From Akkermansia sp. (lineage in GTDB: Bacteria; Verrucomicrobiota; Verrucomicrobiia; Verrucomicrobiales; Akkermansiaceae), in contig JAFWYD010000017.1 of the NCBI GenBank assembly GCA_017517805.1, forward strand, positions 1-33,215: a DNA stretch of 33,215 bases, read 5' to 3'. Shown in pieces: positions 22,872 through 30,371 of the stretch; positions within the stretch are counted from its first letter, which is position 1; each line of letters starts with the position of its first letter. The notes below the pieces were generated by a model. It was not told the origin of the DNA. It saw nothing but the letters and a program-made list of their open reading frames with translations, and made no database searches. Both the position numbers and the translations under genes were made by a program.

Positions 22872-22900
22872 AGTATACAGGCTTTCCTCTTCTCTGTCAA
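22872..22900 (-). promoter_or_regulatory. Strong promoter of prfB (near-leaderless)
   Basis: On the minus strand TTGACA (22900-22895) and TATACT (22877-22872) are 17 bases apart, almost consensus. Only 10 bases separate the -10 box from the ATG at 22861. Confidence 0.85.
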
Positions 22901-22918
22901 CCTAAATAAACACAGCAC

Positions 22919-22936
22919 AGCACGCCGCGGCGTGCT
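22919..22936 (-). terminator. Perfect 18-bp palindrome after recR, probable terminator
   Basis: AGCACGCCGCGGCGTGCT is a perfect palindrome eight bases after the recR stop. On the minus strand it is followed by GTGCTGTGTTTATTT, so the T-rich tract is offset. Termination is likely but not canonical. Confidence 0.55.
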
Positions 22937-22943
22937 CTGAATA

Positions 22944-23552
22944 TCAGAATCCGCGGCGGCCTTCAAGCGCGCGCATCACCGTGATAGCATCGGCATGCCC
23001 CAGGGCAGCACCCGCAGGCATTCCCTGCGCCAGCCGGGTGCAGCGGCAGGGGAGACTGCCCAGCATATCGGCCAGATACAGGGCGGTGGCTTCGCCCTCT
23101 ACATCGCTACCCACAGCGAGTATCACCTCGCAACCGGGGTGCTCCTTGACCCGCTCCAGCAATTTATCAATGGCCAGGTCCTCGGGCATGATACCGTCCA
23201 GCGGTGAGATTTTGCCGCCCAGGCAGTGGTAGAGCCCGCGGAAGGAACCGCTGCGCTCAATAGGAAGCACATCGGTAGGCTGCTCTACTACGCAAAGCAG
23301 GGAGGAATCGCGAGTGGGATCATCGCAGGCAGTGCAGCGGCAGCCCTGCTCGGCAAAGAACCCGCATTCGGGGCAGTTACCGACGGTGTCGGCTGCGGTG
23401 GTGAGGGCAGTAGCGAGCTGCCGGGCTTCATTGCGACCCTGCTGCAGAAACCAGAGGGCGAGACGCTCGGCTCCGCGTGTGCCCACTCCGGGCATGCGTT
23501 TGAGCGCAGCTATCAATTCCAGTACGGGACGCGGGTAATCCTGGGCTTTCAT
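22944..23552 (-). CDS. recR: Recombination mediator RecR
   Basis: RecR works with RecF/RecO to load RecA on gapped DNA. The 202-residue protein has a helix-hairpin-helix region (ALKRMPGVGTRGAERLALWF, 16-35), a C4 zinc motif (CPECGFFAEQGCRCTAC, 60-76) and a Toprim domain (LLCVVEQPTDVLPIERSG; GGKISPLDGIMPEDL). The start at 23552 is set by the domain boundary and a 4-base overlap with the upstream membrane-protein gene. Length is standard. Confidence 0.97.
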   Translation of the reverse strand: MKAQDYPRPVLELIAALKRMPGVGTRGAERLALWFLQQGRNEARQLATALTTAADTVGNCPECGFFAEQGCRCTACDDPTRDSSLLCVVEQPTDVLPIERSGSFRGLYHCLGGKISPLDGIMPEDLAIDKLLERVKEHPGCEVILAVGSDVEGEATALYLADMLGSLPCRCTRLAQGMPAGAALGHADAITVMRALEGRRGF

Positions 23553-23986
23553 GGGCGGCGGCGAAACAGATGCAGAATCTCGGCCCCGAACCAGCAGGAC
23601 AGAACACAGATGACCGGGGCTGCCATATTCAGCACCCCGCCCCACAACACGCAGAGGATACCCGGCAGAGCCAGCGCTGTGACCGCCAGCAACCCTACCT
23701 GCACCCGGCCGGAAAAGCGGCGCTCGCGCAGCAGGACCAGCGCCAGATACAGCGTGATACCGATGCACAGGGCAAAGGTACCGGCTGGCCCCAGGAGGCT
23801 GATTTGAGCTTCTGCAGCGCCGATGTAGAAGGGGCTCCCGCCCAGGAAACGGATTTGCTCGAGCTCCAGGTACTCCATGGCTCCGGCGGCGGTCAGGATG
23901 AGGATGAACACCAGCACAGTAAAACTCAGCGCTGCCCAACGCAGCAGAAACTGGTCGGTCCGTGTGATATTCGGCAGACGAAACAT
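23549..23986 (-). CDS. Hypothetical membrane protein upstream of recR
   Basis: This 145-residue protein has about four hydrophobic helices: near 18-36 (ALSFTVLVFILILTAAGAM), 62-84 (ISLLGPAGTFALCIGITLYL), 95-115 and 118-138. The C-terminal end is basic (LFRRRP), suggesting a cytoplasmic end. No family was recognised. Its stop overlaps the recR start by 4 bases (ATGA), so it is translationally coupled to recR, although a link in function is not evident. The upstream region to fabF holds a strong hairpin, so this gene probably starts its own transcript. Confidence 0.75.
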   Translation of the reverse strand: MFRLPNITRTDQFLLRWAALSFTVLVFILILTAAGAMEYLELEQIRFLGGSPFYIGAAEAQISLLGPAGTFALCIGITLYLALVLLRERRFSGRVQVGLLAVTALALPGILCVLWGGVLNMAAPVICVLSCWFGAEILHLFRRRP

Positions 23987-24023
23987 GGCGATGAAGTGAT
24001 GCGGGAACTTTCTTGTAGCAAGG

Positions 24024-24053
24024 GCGGCGGCTATGGGTACCCACAGCCGCCGC
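24024..24053 (-). terminator. Strong hairpin downstream of fabF
   Basis: GCGGCGGCT (24024-24032) pairs with AGCCGCCGC (24045-24053). Inside is the palindrome TGGGTACCCA (24034-24043). On the minus strand it lies about 25 bases after the fabF stop, but lacks a clean T-tract (CCTTGC follows), so it may be a terminator or an RNA 3' end stabiliser. Confidence 0.5.
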
Positions 24054-24077
24054 TCTCAATGCATTATCTGTTAAAAA

Positions 24078-25331
24078 TCAGTCGACATAGCGCTTCACGA
24101 TAAGGGAAGCGTTGTGACCGCCGAAGCCGAAGGAATTGCTCAGCGCAACATCCACCTGCATGCTGCGGCCCACGTTCGGGCACACATCCAGATCGCACTC
24201 GGGGTCCTGGTTGAACACATTCATGGTGGGCGGCACGAAGTTATCGCGGATAGCCATCACGCAAGCCAGCAGCTCGATGGCACCGGCTGCACCCAGCAGG
24301 TGACCGGTGGTAGACTTGGTGGAGCTCACTACCAGACCGTTTGTAGCGTACTCACCAAAGGAGGCCTTGATGGCCTTGGTTTCGCAGATATCACCCAGCG
24401 GGGTTGAGGTACCGTGTGTGTTGATGTACTGCACATCAGTCGGCTTGAGACCAGCATGCTTGAGCGCCATATTCATGCAGCGGGCAGCACCCTCGCCTTC
24501 GGGCATCGGGGAGGTAAGGTGGTAGGCATCTGCGCTCAGACCATAACCCACGAGTTCGGCCAGAATTCTGGCACCGCGGGCCTTGGCATGCTCCAGCGTT
24601 TCAAGAATGATGATACCGGCACCCTCTGCCATCACGAAACCATCGCGGTCCACATCGTACGGACGGGAAGCGGTGGTGGGATCATCGTTGCGGGTGGAAA
24701 GCGCCTTCATGTTGGCGAAACCAGCGATACCGACAGGCAGAATGGATGCTTCGGCACCACCGCAGATCATCACATCGGCATCACCGAACTTCATGATGCG
24801 CCAGGCTTCACCAATGCTGTGGTTGGCGGTGGCACAGGCGGTAGAGATGCTCATGTTCGGGCCGCCGAACCCGTATTCAATACTCACCATGCCGGAGGCC
24901 ATGTTGGTGATCATGTACGGAATGCAGAAGGGGCTCACGCGGCGCGGACCGGACTTGATGAGAGCCTCACAGCCTTCACCGTGAATGCCCAGACCACCGA
25001 TACCAGAACCAATCATCACACCCACGCGGGTCTTATCGACAGACTCGGGATCCAGCCCGGCATTCTCCAATGCCTCAGCCACGGCACCCATGGTCAACTG
25101 CTCGAAACGGTCGCAACGGCGCACGGCCTTCGGGTCCTTCTTGAAGAAAGGAGCGGGGTCATATCCACGCACTTCACCCGCAATGTGAATGCTCAGGTTG
25201 CTGTCGTCGATAAGCGAAATCTTACCGATGCCGGAGCGACCAGTTTTCATGCCCTCCCACGTCTCCTCCACACTATTGCCGAGGGGGGAAAGAGCGCCCA
25301 TACCTGTGATAACGATGCGACGGTCTGTCAT
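24078..25331 (-). CDS. fabF: Beta-ketoacyl-ACP synthase II
   Basis: FabF condenses malonyl-ACP with acyl-ACP in fatty-acid elongation. The 417-residue thiolase-fold protein has the catalytic triad: Cys166 in ISTACATAN, His306 in NTHGTSTPLGD and His344 in KSTTGHLLGAAGA. It also has the FabF start RRIVITGMGALSPLGNS and the terminal SNSFGFGGHNAS. FabB is excluded by length and the T-P-L-G-D stretch. It is monocistronic here, not next to acpP or fabD/fabG as in many bacteria. The start at 25331 fits a promoter 13 bases upstream. Confidence 0.97.
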   Translation of the reverse strand: MTDRRIVITGMGALSPLGNSVEETWEGMKTGRSGIGKISLIDDSNLSIHIAGEVRGYDPAPFFKKDPKAVRRCDRFEQLTMGAVAEALENAGLDPESVDKTRVGVMIGSGIGGLGIHGEGCEALIKSGPRRVSPFCIPYMITNMASGMVSIEYGFGGPNMSISTACATANHSIGEAWRIMKFGDADVMICGGAEASILPVGIAGFANMKALSTRNDDPTTASRPYDVDRDGFVMAEGAGIIILETLEHAKARGARILAELVGYGLSADAYHLTSPMPEGEGAARCMNMALKHAGLKPTDVQYINTHGTSTPLGDICETKAIKASFGEYATNGLVVSSTKSTTGHLLGAAGAIELLACVMAIRDNFVPPTMNVFNQDPECDLDVCPNVGRSMQVDVALSNSFGFGGHNASLIVKRYVD

Positions 25332-25344
25332 AATGTTTGACTAC

Positions 25345-25373
25345 ACGTTACCTCATAGGTGGAGTTAAGTCAA
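25345..25373 (-). promoter_or_regulatory. Promoter of fabF (short leader)
   Basis: On the minus strand TTGACT (25373-25368) and TAACGT (25350-25345) are 17 bases apart. The -10 box ends 13 bases before the ATG, predicting a leader of about 6 bases. Confidence 0.65.
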
Positions 25374-25423
25374 GCATAAAAGGTACTACTATTTGCTGAA
25401 TTTTGTTAACTTTTGCAATTTGA

Positions 25424-25453
25424 TTGACTTTGCACGCCGCAGCAGCCTATAAT
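25424..25453 (+). promoter_or_regulatory. Promoter of the SLC13-type transporter (short leader)
   Basis: TTGACT (25424-25429) and a perfect TATAAT (25448-25453) are 18 bases apart. The ATG at 25466 is 12 bases after the -10 box. Confidence 0.8.
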
Positions 25454-25465
25454 GGAGGATAGCTT

Positions 25466-26977
25466 ATGGAGGACTGGTGCACATGTGGTCTGAGTTTCCA
25501 CGCGTGGGTGACCCTGCTCACAGCGGCAGGGATATTTGCGCTGCTGCTCTGCACGCGGCTGCAGGCCGAACTGGTATTTCTCGGGGGCATGGCCGTGCTG
25601 CTGCTCAGCGGGGTTCTGGACGCGCGCGAAGCGCTGGCGGGATTCAGCTCGAGTTCGGTAATAGTAGTAGCGCTGCTCTTCGTCGTGGTGGCCGGCTTGG
25701 TGCACACCGGGGTGCTGCACTGGGTGGAAAAGCACCTGCTCGGGCGGCCCTCCACATACCGGCAGGCGCTGGTGCGGCTCATGCTGCCGGTAGCAGGCAT
25801 GGCCTCCATCCTGGGCAACACCACCGTGACCACCCTCTTTATCCACGTGGTGAAGCTCTGGTCGCGGCGGCTGCGGGTGGCCCCCAGCCGGCTGCTCATT
25901 CCGCTGAGCTACGCGGCAGGTCTGGGCGGGGTCTGCACGCTGCTCGGCAGCGCCCCGAACCTGATAATCTCCGGGTTGTACACGCAGGAAACCGGGGTGT
26001 CTCTCAGCATCTTCACCCCCACCATTGCCGGGCTTTTCTGCCTGTTTACCGGTCTGGTAAGCATGCAGCTGCTCCAGCGCTGGCTACCCGAACGCCGCCC
26101 CTCTCACCGCGTCTTCGGCAGCGGAGGCGGCATGCAGTACCGCCACAAGGCCTACGTGCGCTTCGGCAGCCGCCTCATCGGTAAGCGCCTGGCGGATACC
26201 GGGCTGGAATCGAAGCTCGGCATCCACCTGCAAGGTGTGGTACGCCGGGGTGAGCAACTGGCGGCTGAGCCTGGACGAGTGCAGCTCCGCGTGGGCGATA
26301 CCCTCCTGCTGGAGAGCGACAGCAGCCAACCACCCGATCTCGGCCCCGATGTGTACTATGTCACCAAACGCCAGAAAGCACCGGTAAGCTGGCGCACAGC
26401 AGCCTCGGGGCTCATCATGCTGGGCATGATGACACTCACCACGCTGGGTGTGCTCACCCTGCTGCAAGCCGCCTTTCTGGCAGCCGCTGCCACCCTGCTC
26501 TGCCGCTGCTGCACCGTGCAGCAGGCACACGAACATATCAACTGGAACGTGCTCATGATCTTTGCCGGTTCTATCTGCATGGGAACCGCCATGGATAAGA
26601 CCGGCCTGGCTGCCGATGCCGCCACCCTCCTGCTGAGCTGCTGCGGCACCCACCCTCTGATTATGCTGGCAGCCGTCTGCGCGATTGCGCTCTTCATTAC
26701 CGAATTCATCGGCAATGCAGCCGCGGCAGCCATCTTCTTCCCCATAGCCTACCGCAGCGCCCTGGCCGTGGGAGCCAACCCGCTGAGCTTCTGCGTAGCG
26801 CTCATGATTGCGGTATCCTGCTGCTTTGCCACCCCGATCGGTTCCCCGCGCCACATGCTCATCTACGGCCCTGGCGGCTACCACTTCTCCGATTTTCTGC
26901 GCGTGGGCCTGCCCATGGATATCATCATCCTGGCGGCAGATATCTTCATCGTTTCCATCCTTTTCCCCTTCAACTGA
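25466..26977 (+). CDS. SLC13/DASS-type anion transporter with one RCK-C (TrkA_C) domain
   Basis: This 503-residue membrane protein has two halves of transmembrane helices (about residues 15-215 and 300-503). Each half contains a substrate-loop pattern: GNTTVTTLF with GSAPNLIISGLY in the first, and GNAAAAAIFFP with ATPIGSPRHMLIYGPGGY in the second. Between them, at about 225-290, is a soluble TrkA_C/RCK-C domain (LADTGLESKLGIHLQGVVRR; QLRVGDTLLLESD). This arrangement is that of SLC13-family anion transporters with regulatory RCK-C domains; many relatives carry two or more such domains. The substrate (sulfate, or a di- or tricarboxylate) cannot be told from sequence. It is monocistronic and convergent with the porin operon. 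Confidence 0.85.
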   Translation: MEDWCTCGLSFHAWVTLLTAAGIFALLLCTRLQAELVFLGGMAVLLLSGVLDAREALAGFSSSSVIVVALLFVVVAGLVHTGVLHWVEKHLLGRPSTYRQALVRLMLPVAGMASILGNTTVTTLFIHVVKLWSRRLRVAPSRLLIPLSYAAGLGGVCTLLGSAPNLIISGLYTQETGVSLSIFTPTIAGLFCLFTGLVSMQLLQRWLPERRPSHRVFGSGGGMQYRHKAYVRFGSRLIGKRLADTGLESKLGIHLQGVVRRGEQLAAEPGRVQLRVGDTLLLESDSSQPPDLGPDVYYVTKRQKAPVSWRTAASGLIMLGMMTLTTLGVLTLLQAAFLAAAATLLCRCCTVQQAHEHINWNVLMIFAGSICMGTAMDKTGLAADAATLLLSCCGTHPLIMLAAVCAIALFITEFIGNAAAAAIFFPIAYRSALAVGANPLSFCVALMIAVSCCFATPIGSPRHMLIYGPGGYHFSDFLRVGLPMDIIILAADIFIVSILFPFN

Positions 26978-27123
26978 TTCATGCAGGCATCCGCGCCAGT
27001 CGGGTGTCATGCTGTATGCTCCGGGGTATCCCGTGCCATCCCCGATACTCTCCGAATGAAAGGGGGACCTGCAGCCGATTCTTTACAACCAGACGGTAAA
27101 GGTTAAAGAAATTGGCAGCAAAA

Positions 27124-27155
27124 TCCCCCGCTGTCCGGAGTGGAGCAGCGGGGGA
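27124..27155 (-). terminator. Rho-independent terminator of the DASS/HK/RR/porin operon
   Basis: On the minus strand TCCCCCGCTG and CAGCGGGGGA form a perfect 10-bp stem around a 12-base loop, followed by TTTTGC. It lies about 25 bases after the porin stop codon. The opposite strand is AAAAAG-rich, so it could also slow the convergent transporter transcript. Confidence 0.85.
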
Positions 27156-27179
27156 ATGAAAAAGAGCTCTACGCGGGGC

Positions 27180-28451
27180 TTAGAAATTGCAACGCAGGGC
27201 AGTGGTGAACTCCCAGCCGTTGTAGTAGTCCTTGCCGTCCTTGCGGGCGGTGGTGTATTCTGCACCGAACATGATCTTGGCAGCGTCCTTGTGCTTGGCA
27301 GAAGCATACACATTGGCACCGAAATAGAAAGCATGCAGACTATCTACCCAGGAAGCGCTGCTGGTCTGGGTGCAGATGTAGCGGTCGGCACCCAGCTTGC
27401 AGGCATCATGACCGGTCATACCCGTGTAGCGGAACACGAGATCCACGTGGGGGTGGATGGCGTAGACAGGTTGGAGTTGCAGGCCGATGTTGTTGGTACC
27501 GTTGCCGTCCTGCTGTTCAAAGGCCGCCACCAGGTTGGAGGTGAAGGTGAGCTTACCCTGCTTGATTTCATAGCCGATGGAGACGGCATCCTTGAAATCG
27601 AACCCGCAGTTATTCGCTCCGGGATTCTTGCCGTGGTAGGCGGTGCTGAAATCGTGCATGTATTCAGCAGAGATAGCGTGGTAACCGCTCTCCGAAACAT
27701 TGAACTTATGGGTACCGCCGAAGATGACGAAGCATTCATCCTCCCAACCGAACTCGCCCTTGAACCCCTCTCCGCGGCCGTAGTCATCGCGGTGGTTGTG
27801 GTTGCAGGAATTGCTGGCGCGGTCATTGGCCATGAGCTGCATGTAGAGGATGTTCTTCTTATCCGGCGAGGTGTAGTTCACCTCCACACCCCAGTTGGTA
27901 TCCAGCGCAAACTGGTTGGCCACGTAGGAGCGCTCCACGCAGGGTATACTGGCGTTGGACATGCGGAAATCCGAGGTGAAAGCCGGGGCAAATTTACCCA
28001 CGCGCACGCTCAGACCCTTCACGGCAGAAATCTGCTACTTGAGCCAGATATCGTAGAAGCCGGTGTAGGAATAGTTCTTCTTCGTGCGGCCACCGGAGTA
28101 GGTATCGCGCACCGGCAGACCACCAAGGCGCACATAGGTGTGGAACTGGGTTCCGGTGCGCATGAAGACATTGGCACCAATCCAGTTGCGGCGGAATTCA
28201 TCGTTGTACGAAGTAGCCCCCTTCTTGAGATGAGCACCGTTGCCACCATTGGGCTGCACGCTGGCCATCTGTCACTGCTGGCGGGTAATCAGGGCAACCT
28301 TCTGCACAAAGGAATCTTCGTTCTCATAGACCACCAGGGCCTGTTTCACGGCTTCCACCCAGTCGGTGGGGGTGGGCTTGGTATTCAAGGTGATAGCCTC
28401 GCCGGCGCAGGCAGCACCGGCAAGCATCAGGGAAAGAGTAGCAGCCTTCAT
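27180..28451 (-). pseudogene. Porin (Porin_O_P-like) with two in-frame stop codons
   Basis: Reading from ATG 28451 gives a signal peptide (MKAATLSLMLAGAACAG) and a single uninterrupted frame of 423 codons, except for two stops. TGA at 28272-28274 lies between ITRQQ and QMASV; TAG at 28035-28037 lies between DIWLK and QISAV. The rest is an intact beta-barrel protein ending LRCNF, with a C-terminal Phe, alignable with the porin at 442-1656 (for example APAFTSDFR with PAYMAEYR, and VERSYVANQF with LERSALVNQL). Both stops are one G-to-A step from TGG (Trp). It is the last gene of the DASS/kinase/regulator operon, 6 bases after the regulator. It is most simply a recent pseudogene; recoding or sequence error are alternatives. 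Confidence 0.8.
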
Positions 28452-28457
28452 GACGAA

Positions 28458-28931
28458 TCAGCGCAGTTTGGTAAACAGGGTGGTCGGGTCAAGCACCGGC
28501 ATATACTCGGTGTGATCCAGCCCGGCATCCAGCACATAGAGGGTGAGCAGGCGCTTCACCGTGGCCAGCAGCTTCTCGGGCTGCCAGGGCTTCTCGATGT
28601 AGTTGTCGATATGGCCGTCGTTGATGGCGTTGATGGTATCGGCATGCGTAGCCTGGCCGGTGAGCAGCACCTTGCGGGTCTTCGTGAAGCGGCGGTCGGC
28701 TGCCACCTTGCCAAGCAGCTCGGTGCCGGTTTCGCCAGGCATCACCTGGTCGGAGATAACGATGGCCACGTGGTCGCCGTCATCGTCAATCTGGTCAATG
28801 AGCTGCAGGCAGTCTGCCACGCTGGAGGCTTCCTCCAGGCGCACATGGCTGGTAAGGGGGCGCAGGTCGCGCATCACAGAATCCAGCACTTCCTGCTGGT
28901 CATCTACACAAATGATATTAAGCGTTTCCAT
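28458..28931 (-). CDS. Single-domain response regulator (receiver)
   Basis: This 157-residue receiver domain has the acidic pair CVDDQQE (Asp10-Asp11), phospho-acceptor Asp61 (ISDQVMPGETG), Thr91 (LLTGQA) and Lys114 (IEKPWQPEKL). It has no DNA-binding or enzymatic output domain; about 30 residues follow the receiver. It overlaps the kinase gene by 14 bases, so the two form a two-component pair. Output must come through protein contacts, by an unknown partner, or by phosphate transfer to another protein. Confidence 0.9.
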   Translation of the reverse strand: METLNIICVDDQQEVLDSVMRDLRPLTSHVRLEEASSVADCLQLIDQIDDDGDHVAIVISDQVMPGETGTELLGKVAADRRFTKTRKVLLTGQATHADTINAINDGHIDNYIEKPWQPEKLLATVKRLLTLYVLDAGLDHTEYMPVLDPTTLFTKLR

Positions 28932-30351
28932 GGATTTGAGAGGTTGGAATGTTGATGGTGAATGATGTTTCCTGGTCGTTGCTGCGCACTTCGATAGTGC
29001 CGTTGTAGCTGTCTACCACGCGGCGCACAATAGCCAGGCCGAGGCCCAGACCGAAGTCCAGACCCATTTTCTTGGTGGTGAAATTGGGGTTGAATATCTT
29101 ATTGAGGTTTTCTTCATCAATGGCAGGGCCATTGTTGGCGATGGTCACGGAGACGTACTCTGTGGGCAGCAGCTGCACCCCCTGCACATGGCAGCACTCG
29201 CCGGTGATGCGGATGGCCGGGGATTCGGTGGCTCCCTGGTCCATGGCATCGCAGGCGTTTTTGATGATGTTGCTCCAGACCTGCACCAGCTCCGTGATAT
29301 CGGCGTTGATGCCGGGCATGGGGGCGAACTGGGTGGTGACGCTCACGCGCTTGAGCCTGTTGTGCAGGAGGTTCAGGGCATCAGTCACGCTCTGTTCCAC
29401 GCTGGTGTCGGGCTCGCGGGTGCTGTTGCCGCCGCCCAGCAGCTTCACCGCGCGCACAATGCCGGTGGCCAGTTTGGAGGCCATGCGCATGTCGCGCAGG
29501 TCGTGCCCGAGCTCCCAGAAACGGTAGTTCTTCTTCACATTGCGGATGAAGCGGCCGGATTGCTTCTCACCATCTTCCGTATTGGGGAAGATATGAGCCA
29601 TTACCTTGGCGGCTTCCTGCGGCAGCTTAAGCTCGCGTTCGTAGTATCGGGCGGCGCTGCGCAGCTCCTGAGCGGAAACGAAGGAGTTATCCTCGAAGCC
29701 GTAGGAGAAAAGCTGGGCGTTGTTCTTATCATCATCCTCGAGGTATTCCTGGAGGCTGTCGGCCACAAACTCGGTGCGGCGGGAGAGCACGCCCACGGCG
29801 TTGTTCAGCTCGTGTGCGATACCGGCAGAAAGCTGGGCCAGCGAGCTGGCCATCTCCGCACGCTGCAAGACACGCAGCGCTTCCTCCTTCTCAGAGGTCT
29901 TGGTGAAGATGCGGGAGTTGCGCGCAGCCAGCTCATGCACCAGCACCGGGATGAACTGCCGCTCAAAGCAGCCGTATTTTTCCGGCTCTACCACCTCCGT
30001 GGTGTCATCCACATAGGTGACCACGGAGTCTTCCAGTGCCACAATGAGATTGGAGCTGCGGTAGGAGCGCGAGAAGAATGCCTGCACACAGACATAGGAA
30101 CCTTCCTCGGCGCGGAATACTTCGTAGCCGCGGGTGCTGCTTTCCACCGGCAGGTCGACTCCGGCGTAGGAGTCGGCCCGGCGGAAAGCGGCAAAACTGC
30201 CCTTCTGCACGTAGTAGACGCGGCGGCATTCCTCACCCTGGTCCACCAGCTGCTCGCCTTCCGCGAGCTCGATGGTGCGGCCGGGGTCGCTGAAGTACAC
30301 CGCATTGATGCGTTCGAGCGGTTCGATAATCTGTTCAGGCAGGGGGTGCAT
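28918..30351 (-). CDS. Sensor histidine kinase with N-terminal cyclic-nucleotide-binding-like domain
   Basis: This 477-residue soluble kinase has no transmembrane segment. Residues 20-125 are a cNMP-binding-like beta-barrel (ELAEGEQLVDQGEECRRVYY; VQKGSFAAF), in which the usual phosphate-binding cassette is not clear. A helical region leads to the HisKA box LSAGIAHELNNAVGVL, with His180. The HATPase_c domain is at about 340-470: N box WSNIIKNACDAMDQ, G1 IANNGPAIDEENLNKIF, and G2 GLGLGLAIVRRVVDSYNGTI. The 130 residues between the H box and the ATPase are longer than normal. It starts 20 bases after the DASS transporter and overlaps its response regulator. It probably senses a cytoplasmic signal related to the transported substrate. 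Confidence 0.9.
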   Translation of the reverse strand: MHPLPEQIIEPLERINAVYFSDPGRTIELAEGEQLVDQGEECRRVYYVQKGSFAAFRRADSYAGVDLPVESSTRGYEVFRAEEGSYVCVQAFFSRSYRSSNLIVALEDSVVTYVDDTTEVVEPEKYGCFERQFIPVLVHELAARNSRIFTKTSEKEEALRVLQRAEMASSLAQLSAGIAHELNNAVGVLSRRTEFVADSLQEYLEDDDKNNAQLFSYGFEDNSFVSAQELRSAARYYERELKLPQEAAKVMAHIFPNTEDGEKQSGRFIRNVKKNYRFWELGHDLRDMRMASKLATGIVRAVKLLGGGNSTREPDTSVEQSVTDALNLLHNRLKRVSVTTQFAPMPGINADITELVQVWSNIIKNACDAMDQGATESPAIRITGECCHVQGVQLLPTEYVSVTIANNGPAIDEENLNKIFNPNFTTKKMGLDFGLGLGLAIVRRVVDSYNGTIEVRSNDQETSFTINIPTSQIHGNA

Positions 30352-30371
30352 GGGTGTGTATCAGAGCGTTA

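Noticed and set aside
22944..24059. A long version of RecR beginning near 24059
   Set aside because: The extra N-terminal 169 residues are a shadow of the overlapping membrane-protein gene; the RecR domain starts at 23552.
27180..28451. Alternative genetic code (TGA or TAG as amino acid)
   Set aside because: TGA and TAA end clearly delimited genes throughout the window (cca, fabF terminus, dnaN), and prfB for UGA termination is present; code reassignment is not needed.
27156..28955. Plus-strand open frame of 599 codons spanning the porin and response regulator
   Set aside because: It runs across several minus-strand genes and a terminator, with a Val/Gly/His-rich shadow composition. The minus-strand porin and regulator explain the region.
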